From Ginsengibacter hankyongi (GTDB lineage Bacteria; Bacteroidota; Bacteroidia; Chitinophagales; Chitinophagaceae): DNA of 64,000 nt. The translations under genes and the position numbers were made by a program. Location: contig NZ_VYQF01000001.1 of assembly GCF_008710285.1 (NCBI RefSeq), positions 1,931,501 through 1,995,500 of the forward strand, in the 5' to 3' direction. Within the stretch, counting starts at the first letter, position 1; each line of letters opens with the position of its first letter. The notes under the pieces are model-generated. The model saw only the letters and a list, made by a program, of their open reading frames with translations. It searched no databases and had not been told where the DNA came from. Positions 44,846 to 56,000 of this stretch are shown piece by piece.

Positions 44846-46849
44846 ATGCAATTCCAGAGAAACGAACTTCCAGAAGGAACACTAATTGATCTTTATAAAA
44901 AGCTTCTTTATCCGCGGATGATTGAAGAGAAGATGCTTTTTTTATTACGCCAGGGAAAAATTTCAAAATGGTTTAGCGGCATCGGGCAGGAGGCAATATC
45001 TGTTGGTGTGACTTATGCTTTGCAGCCCGATGAATGGATAATGCCTTTGCATAGAAACCTTGGCGTGTTCACTGGTCGTAATATGCCCCTGCATATATTG
45101 ATTGCACAATGGCAGGGCGCCGAAGAAGGCTACAGTAAAGGACGTGAGCGTAGTTTTCATTTTGGAAATAAGGAACATTATATCTGCGGAATGATTTCGC
45201 ACCTGGGTCCGCAATTAGCCGTTGCAGATGGAGTAGCGCTTGCTGCCAAATTAAAAAAGGAAGAAAAAGTTTCCGTAGCATTTACCGGCGAAGGAGGAAC
45301 AAGCGAAGGTGATTTTCATGAAGCTTTGAATGTTGCTGCCGTGTGGGATTTGCCGGTAATATTTATAATTGAAAATAACGGTTATGCCTTAAGTACGCCG
45401 ATTAATGAACAATACCGTTGCAAGAATTTGGCGGACAAGGCTAAAGGTTATGGAATGGAGGGCGTGCAAATTGATGGCAATAATATTTTAACCGTTTATG
45501 AAACAATAAAGGGCGTTCGTGATTATTGTATCCAAAATCAAAAACCTTTTTTAATTGAATGCATGACCTTTAGAATGCGGGGTCATGAAGAGGCGAGCGG
45601 CGTGAAATATGTTCCCAAAGAAATGTTTGCGGAATGGATAGAAAAGGATCCCATAAAAAACTATGAACGTTTTCTACTGGAAGAAGAAATTGTGGATAAC
45701 CTAACGCTTGCGCATATACGCGATGAATTAAAAGAAAGGATTGAAGAAGGATTAAAAGCAAGCCCGTTGTCTCATGAGGAAGAGTCCGGTATATCTGTTA
45801 ATTCAGCAAATGAGTTAAAAGATGTTTATGCTCCCGTTCGAAAGGCAGAAAGGCTTATAGAAGTAGATGGTTATGTTTTTTCAAAAAAAGAAACCCGCTT
45901 TGTTGATGCGATAAAAGAAGGATTGCATCAATCAATGTTGAAGCATCCGAATCTTATTTTAATGGGACAGGATATTGCAGAATATGGCGGAGCCTTTAAA
46001 GTGACCGAAGGCTTTGTAAATGAGTTTGGAAAAGAAAGAGTTCGCAATACGCCATTATGTGAAAGCGCTATTGTTGGAACAGCCTTAGGCCTAAGCCTGG
46101 AAGGATTTAAAAGTGTAATGGAAATGCAGTTCGCAGATTTTGTTACCGTAGGGTTTAATCAAATCATAAATAACCTTGCGAAAATCCATTATCGATGGGG
46201 ACAAAATGCGGACGTTGTAATCCGCATGCCAACAGGCGCTGGCGTAGGTGCAGGGCCTTTTCACAGCCAGAGCAATGAAGCGTGGTTTGTTCATACGCCT
46301 GGGTTAAAAGTTGTTTATCCGTCCACTCCTCATGATGCAAAAGGATTAATGATCGCTGCCATTAATGATCCCAATCCAGTCATGTTTTTTGAACACAAAG
46401 CGTTATACAGAAGTATGACTGGGGAGGTACCTGAAGAATATTATGAAGTAGAAATCGGGAAGGCACGACAAGTTCGTATAGGCTGGGACGTTAGTATAAT
46501 TACTTATGGCATGGGGGTTATTTGGGCAACGGAATATGCAGATACGCATCCGGAAATTTCAATAGACATTCTTGACCTGAGAACATTGATGCCATTAGAT
46601 TACAAGGCGATAAGAACCTCTGTAAACAATACAGGAAAAGCGCTGGTGCTTCATGAGGACACCTACACTGGTGGAATAGGCGGAGAAATTGCTGCATGGA
46701 TTGCGCAAAATTGTTTTGAATTCCTGGATTCGCCTGTTATGCGCTGCGCATCGCTCGATACGCCGGTTCCATTTAATATTGAGCTTGAGAAAAATTTTCT
46801 TGCTAAATCAAGACTTGATGAAACGATTCAAAAACTGATTAATTATTAA
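44846..46849 (+). CDS. 2-oxoacid dehydrogenase E1, fused alpha and beta subunits
   Basis: A 667-residue thiamine-diphosphate enzyme in which both E1 subunits form one chain. The alpha part (about 1-320) has GIGQEAISVG, the TPP-binding run GEGGTSEGDFHEAL to IENNGYALS, and RMRGHEEA. The beta part (about 345-667) has MGQDIAEYGGAFKVTEG, FADFVTVGFNQIINNLAK and HEDTYTGGIGGEIAAW. It decarboxylates branched-chain or pyruvate-type 2-oxoacids and transfers the acyl group to an E2 lipoamide subunit not encoded here. The substrate is not resolved by sequence; the branched-chain type is most likely. Confidence 0.9.
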   Translation: MQFQRNELPEGTLIDLYKKLLYPRMIEEKMLFLLRQGKISKWFSGIGQEAISVGVTYALQPDEWIMPLHRNLGVFTGRNMPLHILIAQWQGAEEGYSKGRERSFHFGNKEHYICGMISHLGPQLAVADGVALAAKLKKEEKVSVAFTGEGGTSEGDFHEALNVAAVWDLPVIFIIENNGYALSTPINEQYRCKNLADKAKGYGMEGVQIDGNNILTVYETIKGVRDYCIQNQKPFLIECMTFRMRGHEEASGVKYVPKEMFAEWIEKDPIKNYERFLLEEEIVDNLTLAHIRDELKERIEEGLKASPLSHEEESGISVNSANELKDVYAPVRKAERLIEVDGYVFSKKETRFVDAIKEGLHQSMLKHPNLILMGQDIAEYGGAFKVTEGFVNEFGKERVRNTPLCESAIVGTALGLSLEGFKSVMEMQFADFVTVGFNQIINNLAKIHYRWGQNADVVIRMPTGAGVGAGPFHSQSNEAWFVHTPGLKVVYPSTPHDAKGLMIAAINDPNPVMFFEHKALYRSMTGEVPEEYYEVEIGKARQVRIGWDVSIITYGMGVIWATEYADTHPEISIDILDLRTLMPLDYKAIRTSVNNTGKALVLHEDTYTGGIGGEIAAWIAQNCFEFLDSPVMRCASLDTPVPFNIELEKNFLAKSRLDETIQKLINY

Positions 46850-46921
46850 TGAAGAAGTTTACGCTAGAATAAGGCCGTTTAAATAAAACTGAATTTTTTT
46901 GAGCTCGATGGCTATATCTTT

Positions 46922-47785
46922 ATGCATATACCGTTACTTGTGCAGCACATCGAGTTTTTTGATATCAATCATTTTGAAAATTATTATCACCGGGTAAAGC
47001 CATGCAAAGAGGTTGCACATTTCGTAGATTTTTTTTGGGAGACAAAATTTGAAAATTTGCTCAGGGAAAATCCGCAGGGATTTTCTGATGCATTATTCCC
47101 GAATATTGGCTATACTTATCTCATTAACCTCGGCACCCCATTTGTGATGCAGGTAGACGAAAAAAGTTTCGAAATGAAATCCGATGGATTTTTGCCGAGA
47201 AACAAATCCATTGAATGTTTTCATAGTAAGGATAACCACTTATTTGGAATTAAGTTTAAGGTGTCTCCTGTTATATTTGAAAAGAAAATAAATTTTTCTG
47301 AATACCGTGAATACATTTTCCCATTAAGCTATTTACTCGATCAGGCTATTATTACTAAAGTTAAAGTCGCAAAAGATTTCAATGAAAGAGTGTCTGTTTT
47401 AAACACGCATTTCAGGGATATACTTGAAAAACATCCTGTGTATTTGCGGCCTATTCACATTGTTACAGAAATATTAGAAGAGTGTAACGCCACCAATAAT
47501 TTTATAACGCCCATTCAAACGTTTGCTGCAAAATATAATATTTCTACGCGTACGCTTCAACGTTATTTTGAAATAACTACCAGCATTAGCAGTAAACAGG
47601 CGCTGCAAATCTTACGTATCAGAAAGGCTACGCATCACCTTGCAACTTCACCGGCTGACTTCCATTTTTCATTATACGGATATTATGATAAAAGCCATTT
47701 TTATAAACATCTTAAAAAATTTTTGCAGAAAAAAACACTTCAAAATTTAAGGCCACATTTAAAATTATTGGAAGGATTACGTTAA
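46922..47785 (+). CDS. AraC-family transcriptional regulator
   Basis: A 287-residue regulator. The N-terminal part (about 20-150) resembles the DUF6597 sensory region common in Bacteroidota AraC proteins, with VKPCKEVAHFVDFFWE and FGIKFKVSPVIF. The C-terminal HTH (about 180-280) includes FAAKYNISTRTLQRYFE and YGYYDKSHFYKHLKKF, the two recognition helices. It may control a neighbour, possibly the outer-membrane receptor gene convergent with it; the target and ligand are unknown. Confidence 0.85.
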   Translation: MHIPLLVQHIEFFDINHFENYYHRVKPCKEVAHFVDFFWETKFENLLRENPQGFSDALFPNIGYTYLINLGTPFVMQVDEKSFEMKSDGFLPRNKSIECFHSKDNHLFGIKFKVSPVIFEKKINFSEYREYIFPLSYLLDQAIITKVKVAKDFNERVSVLNTHFRDILEKHPVYLRPIHIVTEILEECNATNNFITPIQTFAAKYNISTRTLQRYFEITTSISSKQALQILRIRKATHHLATSPADFHFSLYGYYDKSHFYKHLKKFLQKKTLQNLRPHLKLLEGLR

Positions 47786-47807
47786 CTTTTATAAGAGTAA
47801 GCAATTA

Positions 47808-50264
47808 TTAATTACCGGCCCTTTGCCTTTCTTCTTCCGATCCCGTGGTTCTTCTTCTTGCGCCTTGTACGGTACTCTTACCAAACCTATAGGTGAAAGT
47901 TACTGTGCCAACGCGGCTCTCACGGAAAGCATGCCAGCGCTCAATATATTTCCCGGGGTAAGTAATTACCGCTTTAGGCAGGTTGGTCCAGAAAACATCT
48001 GTAACATTAAAACGTAAAGTGCCTTTATTATTTAAAATTGTTTTTTGCACACCTGGGGAAAGCGCCCACTGTGGCCTGGCAACCATATAACCATCACGGC
48101 CACCCGAATTAAAGTTGACATTTAGTTCTGCAGTCCAACCTTTTTTAAAAGTGAAATTGTTATTTGTCTTGACGTTGGCGGCCGGTGCTCCCTTATTTAA
48201 AGCAGAACCGCCTAGGTTACCACGGAAATGATTATAGTAAAAATCTGCATTGTTAATCATATTCCACCACGAAGTGAGGTGAACGGGTGCTGAAACAGAT
48301 AAACCTACATAATCAGAAGATTCAAGGTTAACTGGGATCTCAACTGTTATATTTGAATCAGCAAAATGACTATTGGGAAATACATCTTTAAATTTAGCAA
48401 TAGCAATATTCATCACATCTTTTGTGCGGCTATAACTCAAGGCAAAATTGAAATTGTTCACGGTATAATTTAGTTCGTACGACCACGTGAACTGCGGTAA
48501 TAAACCCGTGTTGCCAGTATTATAAGTGCTCACATCTATTAAAAATAAAAATGGATTTAATAAGCCATAATTTGGCCGGTCAATTCGCCTGCTAACGGAA
48601 ACGCCTAAGGTTTGATCTTTATTTATTTTATAATTAAAAAAAGCACTGGGGAATAATTGAAAATAAGAGGAGTCAAAATGAATATCTCCTTTCTCCTGGT
48701 GTGTTTTAAGAATAGTTTGCTCCCCTCTTAACCCTAACTGAACATTAAATTTTTTATACTCCTTGCTAAAATTGACATATCCAGCATTATTAAATTCTTC
48801 ATATAAAAAATGATTCGTTTTGGTGGTATCATTTTGCGGTGTACCGTTGCTTGCATCAAAAAACTTTGCATCATTGTCTGAAGATACGTCGCTGGTTTTA
48901 AAGCCGGCTTCCAGCTTTGCGCCGTTTTTAAAAGGATTTACATAGTCTGCTTTCGTAGTTTTAAGAGTAAGTTTTCCTTTTTGATTTCCTAACAATATGT
49001 AGGAAGGTTGCATCTTAGTTCCATCCAGGTTATAATAGTCTGTGGAGTTGTTGGTTAAAGCATTTGAATGATATACACCGTAATCTATATCTGCGGTAAG
49101 TTCCTTTCCGGTGCTATCAAAAGTGTGTTTGAAGTTGATGTTGCCTACCGTATTGTTATTTCCTGATGTGCTGTTTTCGTGAGTTTGAAACGTATATGAA
49201 GGATTTTTTTGATTATCGATAACCGTAGAATTATTTGTATTGAAGTTATGATAGTTGACAAAATTGCTGTTTACAACAAAACCAATAATTGTTTTTTTAT
49301 CCATAAAAAAATCTGCGCCGAGCCTCGCTACATGAAAGTTTAAAGGAAATGTTGTGTAATTGTCTTTTTTATCTTCTCCGTCGAATACTCCGTGGGTATA
49401 AAAATTCCTATCAAGAATAAGGTGGTTTAATCCTTTGCGGTAAGCGTAATTATAGTTTCCAAATACATTCACTTTTTTATTGCGATAATTGAAATACATT
49501 CCTGCATTTGACTTTGGATAAACGCCCTGGCCATAGCCAGCGGTGATACTACCGTTAGCGCCTAAACGCTGATCCTTTTTCATGTGAATATCAATAATCC
49601 CTGAATTGCCTGCTGCATCATATTTTGCCGAAGGATTCGTAATTATATCAATGCGATCTATTGCGTCCGATGGAAGGCCGCGGAGATAATTCGCCAGGTC
49701 CGTACCTGACATTGGAGTTGTTTTTCCATCTATCATAATTATAACGCCCTGTTTACCTCTCAGGCTGATAACATCATTCTGATCAATATTTACGCCTGGA
49801 GAACGTTCCAGCACATCCATTGCTGAACTGCCGGTATTAATAATGCTGTTATCAACATTCACCACAATACGATCTGATAATTTTTGAATGAAAGGTTTTT
49901 TTGCTGCAATAACCACCTCTCTCATTTCAGCAGTTTTTTGATTTAATAAAATCGTTACCTCTTTTTTATTGCCTGGTGAAACATTGATGGGAGCGGAATA
50001 CCCGGCAACATGATTTACCAACGTGGCTTTTATAAAATAAGAGCCAAAAGGGACAAGCTCAAATTCAGCAATGCCTTTATCATTTGTGATATCAAGTTTT
50101 ATCAACGTTGAATCTTTGCTTTTAATTAGGGCGACCGTGGCATTTTCTATCGCGTTGTGTTTTTCATTTTTTATTGCAACGGTTATACTACCGCCATTGC
50201 CCGTTTGAGCATTAACTAAAGCACTTAAAACAATAAATATAGAAAACGCGATGACTGTTTTCAT
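47808..50264 (-). CDS. Outer-membrane TonB-dependent receptor-type beta-barrel protein with CarboxypepD domain
   Basis: An 818-residue exported protein from ATG 50264. An upstream in-frame ATG at 50330 exists, but 50264 gives a clean signal peptide (MKTVIAFSIFIVLSALVNAQ). A carboxypeptidase-regulatory-like domain (about 25-105) is followed by a plug-like region (IVVNVDNSI, then SAMDVLERSPGVNIDQNDVISLRG) and a long beta barrel (FNYRNKKVNVFGNYNYAYRKG and many alternating strands), annotated in Bacteroidota as outer membrane beta-barrel family protein. No SusD partner is present. The C-terminal tail is Arg-rich (ARRRTTGSEEERQRAG). Ligand unknown. Confidence 0.86.
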   Translation of the reverse strand: MKTVIAFSIFIVLSALVNAQTGNGGSITVAIKNEKHNAIENATVALIKSKDSTLIKLDITNDKGIAEFELVPFGSYFIKATLVNHVAGYSAPINVSPGNKKEVTILLNQKTAEMREVVIAAKKPFIQKLSDRIVVNVDNSIINTGSSAMDVLERSPGVNIDQNDVISLRGKQGVIIMIDGKTTPMSGTDLANYLRGLPSDAIDRIDIITNPSAKYDAAGNSGIIDIHMKKDQRLGANGSITAGYGQGVYPKSNAGMYFNYRNKKVNVFGNYNYAYRKGLNHLILDRNFYTHGVFDGEDKKDNYTTFPLNFHVARLGADFFMDKKTIIGFVVNSNFVNYHNFNTNNSTVIDNQKNPSYTFQTHENSTSGNNNTVGNINFKHTFDSTGKELTADIDYGVYHSNALTNNSTDYYNLDGTKMQPSYILLGNQKGKLTLKTTKADYVNPFKNGAKLEAGFKTSDVSSDNDAKFFDASNGTPQNDTTKTNHFLYEEFNNAGYVNFSKEYKKFNVQLGLRGEQTILKTHQEKGDIHFDSSYFQLFPSAFFNYKINKDQTLGVSVSRRIDRPNYGLLNPFLFLIDVSTYNTGNTGLLPQFTWSYELNYTVNNFNFALSYSRTKDVMNIAIAKFKDVFPNSHFADSNITVEIPVNLESSDYVGLSVSAPVHLTSWWNMINNADFYYNHFRGNLGGSALNKGAPAANVKTNNNFTFKKGWTAELNVNFNSGGRDGYMVARPQWALSPGVQKTILNNKGTLRFNVTDVFWTNLPKAVITYPGKYIERWHAFRESRVGTVTFTYRFGKSTVQGARRRTTGSEEERQRAGN

Positions 50265-50481
50265 GTAAATAATTTGTTGCAAAATGTGCATAAAACAAAT
50301 CATTACAAACGATAGAATTATCAAACTCAAAAGTTAACCGATGAGCGGGTTAATTGTAAAAAGAGGCTGTCGCAATTTTACACGGAGCGTATAGAACTAT
50401 GTAATAAAATGACAAATTTTTCCGGATTTGTTTTTTGAATCTTTTACTTTGCATTCCATAATTTAAAAAACCTTATCTCTG

Positions 50482-52446
50482 ATGAAATATAAAAAACTTT
50501 TTTTCGCGCTTTTCTTTTCTTTGTTAATCATTTACTCTTTTGGTCAGCAACAAACTACAGTTGCATCGTTATATAATCCAAAGGAAGTTTTTGCGCAAAA
50601 CTTTTATAAAAATAAAGGAAATGAAATCCGTTCCGCGAATGGCGCACCCGGACCTAAGTATTGGCAAAACCGTGCAGATTATAACCTCCAGGCTGCGATA
50701 GACACCGTTAAGAACGAGCTTAGTTGTAATGAAACTATTCACTATACTAACAATAGCCCCGACTCTCTGCCATCACTATGGATTCAACTTGATCAAAATA
50801 CTTACCGTGAAGATGCCCGCTCTAATTTTTATTCCGGACCCGGGGCAGAGCAACACACAAAAGGTTTCCAGTTTGAGAGTATAACGGTCACGTATAAGGG
50901 AAAATCATTTAATGCTGATTATATAATCACTGATACAAGAATGCAGATTCGTTTGCCACGGGCACTATCTTCTAAAAGTAAAATTGATATCAGCATAAAA
51001 TATCATTACAGTATTTCGATTTTCGGAGGAAGAACGGATTACCTGATGACGAAAAACGGAAAAATTTATGAAATGGCACAATGGTATCCCCGCGCGTGTG
51101 TGTATGATAATCTGGAAGGCTGGAATACATTACCCTTTTTAGGCAGCGGCGAATTTTATTGTGAATATGGAGACTTTGATTACACGGTTACTGTTCCCAA
51201 TGATATGATTGTAGCAGGAAGTGGTGAATTGCAAAATGAAAATGAAGTTCTTTCAGATCAACAAATACAAAGGCTTGCGGCAGCAAGAAAAAGTGATAAG
51301 ACTGTAATGATAAGGACCGTTGGTGAAGTAAATCGGAGAACAGCGCATTATGTAAGCAACGGAACTAAAATGTGGCACTTTAAAATGTATAATTCGAGAG
51401 ATGTGGCATTTGGTGCATCCAAAGCTTATGTATGGGATGCCGCCAGGGTTAATTTACCTGGAGGTAAAAAATCATTGGCAATGTCGGTATACCCGGTTGA
51501 AAGCGCCGGTGAAGACGCATGGGGAAGAGCTACCGAATATCTTAAAAAATCTATTGAATTTTTTTCCACTAATTATTTCGTGTATCCCTGGCCGGTAGCC
51601 GTTAATGAAGCGGGTACAGCCGGTGGTATGGAATACCCGGGAATTGTTTTTGATGGCTGGCGTGATAAAGCAGGAGAGTTATATTGGGTAACTGCGCACG
51701 AAATAGGCCACAACTGGTTTCCCATGATTGTAGGCAGCAATGAAAGAAGGTATGCTTTTATGGATGAGGGATTCAATACTTTTATAGATGTATATGCAGC
51801 AGATGATTTTAATAAAGGTGAGTATGCGCCCAAGCGGGATGGTGAGTATGCGCCGGGCAAGGGAAATCCTGCTGACGAAATTATTCCATATTTAAAAGAT
51901 GCCGAAGCTCCAACTATGATGGCCCGGGCCGATGCTGTCATAGAAAAATATCGCCATCCCATTGAATATTTTAAGCCTGCATTTGGGTTGGTTTTACTTC
52001 GTGAAGTGATACTTGGGCATGACAGGTTTGATTATGCATTTAAAAAATATATTGAACATTGGGCTTTCAAACATCCTTCTCCTGATGATTTTTTCAGAAC
52101 AATGAATAATGAAGGTGGAGAAGATCTTAACTGGTTCTGGAGGGAATGGTTTCAAAATAACTGGCAACTTGATTTAACGATTCAATCAGTTTCTTATAGA
52201 AATAATGATTATAAACGCGGGGCAGATATAACGATTGTCAATCTTCAAAAAATGGCTATGCCTTTTAATATTGAAATTGTTTTGAAAGATGGCAGCAAAC
52301 AAAATTTGCAATTACCTGTTGAAACATGGCTGCAAAGCGCAGTGCATACGATTCATTTACCAACAACGCAGCCTTTACAATCTGTAACTATTGATCCTGC
52401 AGCTATGTTGCCGGATAGTAACAGGGGGAATAATTCCTGGGAATAG
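50482..52446 (+). CDS. M1 family zinc aminopeptidase
   Basis: A 654-residue exported metallopeptidase. A signal peptide (1-21) precedes an N-terminal beta domain and the catalytic domain with AGGMEYPG (the substrate-binding GAMEN-type loop), zinc motif HEIGH at 406-410 and the third ligand Glu429, spaced exactly as in M1. The conserved catalytic Tyr region lies further on. A 24-base in-frame duplication (GEYAPKRD GEYAPGKG) is present after the zinc site. It may digest peptides in the periplasm or at the surface. It is divergent from the outer-membrane receptor gene. Confidence 0.92.
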   Translation: MKYKKLFFALFFSLLIIYSFGQQQTTVASLYNPKEVFAQNFYKNKGNEIRSANGAPGPKYWQNRADYNLQAAIDTVKNELSCNETIHYTNNSPDSLPSLWIQLDQNTYREDARSNFYSGPGAEQHTKGFQFESITVTYKGKSFNADYIITDTRMQIRLPRALSSKSKIDISIKYHYSISIFGGRTDYLMTKNGKIYEMAQWYPRACVYDNLEGWNTLPFLGSGEFYCEYGDFDYTVTVPNDMIVAGSGELQNENEVLSDQQIQRLAAARKSDKTVMIRTVGEVNRRTAHYVSNGTKMWHFKMYNSRDVAFGASKAYVWDAARVNLPGGKKSLAMSVYPVESAGEDAWGRATEYLKKSIEFFSTNYFVYPWPVAVNEAGTAGGMEYPGIVFDGWRDKAGELYWVTAHEIGHNWFPMIVGSNERRYAFMDEGFNTFIDVYAADDFNKGEYAPKRDGEYAPGKGNPADEIIPYLKDAEAPTMMARADAVIEKYRHPIEYFKPAFGLVLLREVILGHDRFDYAFKKYIEHWAFKHPSPDDFFRTMNNEGGEDLNWFWREWFQNNWQLDLTIQSVSYRNNDYKRGADITIVNLQKMAMPFNIEIVLKDGSKQNLQLPVETWLQSAVHTIHLPTTQPLQSVTIDPAAMLPDSNRGNNSWE

Positions 52447-52468
52447 TAATAATTATCAGATAAAAAGT

Positions 52469-53023
52469 ATGAACGATTCAAGGCAAATTGAAATACAACT
52501 TAGTAAAGCCAAATTAATGTTGATGCTTTTTGTTTGTTTTCTTTTTGCAGGGATAGGAGTAGCTTTCGTGATAAATCCATCAAAATATATGAGCTTTATT
52601 ATGAGGAGTCCTACAATAATATTTATAGCTGGCCTTTTAGGTATTTTATTTTTTGGATTTATCGGCGTTTTTCTTTTCAAAAAGGTTTGGGATAAATCGC
52701 CCGGATTAATTATTTCTGAGGAAGGAATAACTGATAATTCGAGTGGCGTGAGCGCTGGTTTTATTCCCTGGACAGATATTATAGCTATTAAAGAAACCAA
52801 AGTTGTAAATCAAAAATTTATAAACATAGTTGTAAAAAACCCTCAAGTATATATTGATAGACAAAAAAGTGGATTTAAGAGAAAAGCCATGCAAGCCAAT
52901 TACAATTTATACAGCACTACTCCGATTGGAATTTCGACGAATGGACTTAAATCAAATTATAAAGAGCTCAAGGCTTTACTCGAAAAAAAATTTTCAGAGG
53001 TTAATAACTCAAAGAATTATTAA
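52469..53023 (+). CDS. STM3941 family protein (membrane protein)
   Basis: A 184-residue protein with two transmembrane helices near 19-38 and 51-73 and a soluble C-terminal half. The pattern GLIISEEGITDNSSGVSAGFIPWTDI is typical of the family annotated STM3941, which has a PH-like fold and no established role. The frame is open from 52391, inside the M1 gene, but ATG 52469 is preferred because it starts right before a charged N-terminus and the first helix. Its stop overlaps the stop of the tricorn-like gene by 4 bases, tail to tail. Confidence 0.78.
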   Translation: MNDSRQIEIQLSKAKLMLMLFVCFLFAGIGVAFVINPSKYMSFIMRSPTIIFIAGLLGILFFGFIGVFLFKKVWDKSPGLIISEEGITDNSSGVSAGFIPWTDIIAIKETKVVNQKFINIVVKNPQVYIDRQKSGFKRKAMQANYNLYSTTPIGISTNGLKSNYKELKALLEKKFSEVNNSKNY

Positions 53024-56000
53024 TTGCGATCCTGGTATGCAGGAGTAATCGGTATTTTGTATCCTTTATCTTTTATCAGTGATTTTATTTCTGTAATCGC
53101 TCTTTCCAATTGAGGATCTATTCCTTTTGCCATTAAGCCAAGATCTTCATCAACTAATATATCAGGATCAACACCATGTCCTTCTTTAAACCAGGTGCCA
53201 TCGGGATTAAACATTCTGAAAGAAGGTGCTGTAACCACACCGCCATCTATAAGATCGGGAGTTCCACTGATTCCAATCAATCCACCCCATGTCCGGTTTC
53301 CAATTAAAGGACCCAATCCTGCTTTACGGAAATAATCGGGAAAAGCGTCGCCTCCGGAACCGCTCCATCCATTAATCAACATAACCTTTGGACCAAAGTT
53401 CGCGAAGGGTGGCCATGGATTACTTTTACCATCGCGTATTGCCCAATAGGCAAGCGGTTTGCGATTGAGCATTTCTATAAATCTATCAGGAATCTGGCCG
53501 CCGCTATTGAATCTTTCATCTATTACCAAAGCCTTTTTATCCCATTGTGCATTAAACTGCCTGATCAATTCATTCTGTCCGTCAATACCTGTACTTGGCA
53601 CATAAATATAACCGACCTCCCCTGCGGTTTCTTCGTCTACCCTCTTACGGTTAGCTTCTACCCATGCCAGGTAACGCAATCTTCCTTCATCTTTCATAGC
53701 CTTTACAATCGCGGTTTTAGCGCCTTTCCACGAAGGAGAAGAATTATAAGTTAACTCTATTGTTTTATCCGCAAGTCCCTGGAAAACGGCGAAAGGTTCC
53801 TGGGCTGTTGTTAGTGGAACTCCGTTAACCGCGAGTAAATAACTTCCTTCGGGAATATTAACGCCGGGCATATCTAACGGGGATCTTTCTTCCGCATCCC
53901 ACGCCGCTCCCTTAATAATTTTTTTAATCTTATAAAAATCTCCATCTGCTTCATAGTCCACTCCCAGGTAACCCATGTTCTGGTTATTTTCTTTTTCAAG
54001 ATCGCCACCACCCTGGTAAGTATGCGAAGAATTAAGCTCACCAATCATTTCACCAATAATATAATTTAATTCTTCTCTTGAACCGGCACCTTCAAGCATT
54101 TTTGTATATCGCTCTTTTACCTGGTTCCAGTTTACCCCATGCATGTTTGGATCATAAAAATAATCCCGCTCAATGCGCCAGGCGTCGGTAAGAATTTGTT
54201 TCCATTCTTCCATTGGATTAACCAGCATCTGCATTTCAGCAATGCGAAGAGGCTTGTCAAATTTTTGTGATTCTTCAGGCTTAATTATTGCATAAGATTC
54301 ACCCTGGTGAACCAGTAATTTTAACCGGTCTGCAGACATTTTATAATTATCAACATTATCCAGAATCGTTTTTTCTTCTTTCTTATCTATATCATAAATT
54401 TTTAAAGAAGGCTTTCCTTTATCTTCATCTCTTGGCGGAGATTTAATATAAATGATTTTATTTTTTACAGAACCGGGTTTAGAATAATTACCAGCAGGCA
54501 ACGGAAGAATTTCAAGCCTTGATTCTATTCCATCAAAATCGATATTTACTGCATTTACTTTTACTCTTATTTTTTGAACGGTATCTGTTGCGCTTTTAAA
54601 TTTGCGTTTTACTTCAACAACTTTAGTTATAGGTTCTGACGCGATTATTTTTACAGTATCATTCTTTGGAAAAAGAATAGACGGAGTTTTTTTCTGTAAG
54701 GTAATAACAGCAAGTTGTGTTGAGTTTGAATAAATAAATGAATTATCTATATCACTATAATTTGGCGAAAAAGATTCGTTTGTAAGCAGGTAAATATATT
54801 TTCCTTCGCTATCAAAAACAGGATCGGCGCAGCTATAAAAACCTGTGGTAACCTGGTGAAGATTCTTAATTTTATAATCGAAAACAAAAACAGCACTGTG
54901 ATTATTATCAAGGTCGTGGCTGAAGGTGAGGTATCGTCCATCAGGCGACCAACTGCATGAAAAATTTTCTAAAGCATCATGAAAGTAATGTATTGCATGA
55001 TCGACCGTTACGGTTTTATTTGTTTCAATATCATATATCTGAATTTTCATGGCTTTATCAATAAAAGCCAATTTCTTACTATCTGGCGACCAAAAAAGGT
55101 TGTAACGAAAACCTGCTCCATAACTTGTAAGCTTGAGTGGCCTGTTCTCGGTCGATGGAGTAATCCATAATTCATATTCTCCGGATTGATCGCTCCAGTA
55201 AGCAATGTTTTTTCCGTCGGGAGACCATGCGGGATAACGCTCAGCCCTACCCGAAGTTCTTGTAATGTCTTCTACAAATCCATTTTCAGCAGGCAATGAA
55301 AAAATATCACCTCTTGCTTCCATTAAAACACGATTGCCATCAGGGCTTATGTCGGCGTGCTGAATATACTTATCAACTTTTTCAATTTTAGATTTCAATA
55401 AAGTCTTATCGCTTATCAATGAAACTTTTATTTCATTTGTTTTACCGGATGAAAAATTATACAGATATAAATTTCCTCCTTCTTCAAAAACAATTTCATC
55501 AGGGCCTGCAGAAGGGAAATGAATATCATAATCCTTGAAATGAGTAAGTTGTTGGGCAACTTTAGTTTTTGTATCATATTTCCATAAATTCATTCTTACT
55601 TCCGGTCCACGATCGGTAAGAAAATAAATTTCATCATTATGCCACATAGGAAATTCATTGCCAGCCTCCGTATCAAGAGCAGTAATATTTTCCGATGTAT
55701 TATTAGTAAGATTGAAAATATGAATATCGGCTTTCCATCCGCCGCGGTATCTTTTCCAGTTACGAAATGCCTGTGTGCGGAATGTAACGGCCAGTTCTTT
55801 TCCGTCAGGAGAATAGGAGGCGAACTCTCCATAAGCCAAGGGAAGTTTTAGTGCGGGTCCGCCTGTAGGCGCAATGGTGTATAATTGATTAAACCTGTCG
55901 CGGCCACTTTCTCTTCCCGATGCAAAGAGAACTTTCTTTCCATCAGGTTGCCAGCCAACAACACGATCAGGATAACCATGTGAAGTAAGCCTTACAGGAA

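Noticed and set aside
50265-50330. Upstream ATG for the outer-membrane receptor
   Set aside because: The extension is an additional hydrophobic stretch before a complete signal peptide that starts at 50264.
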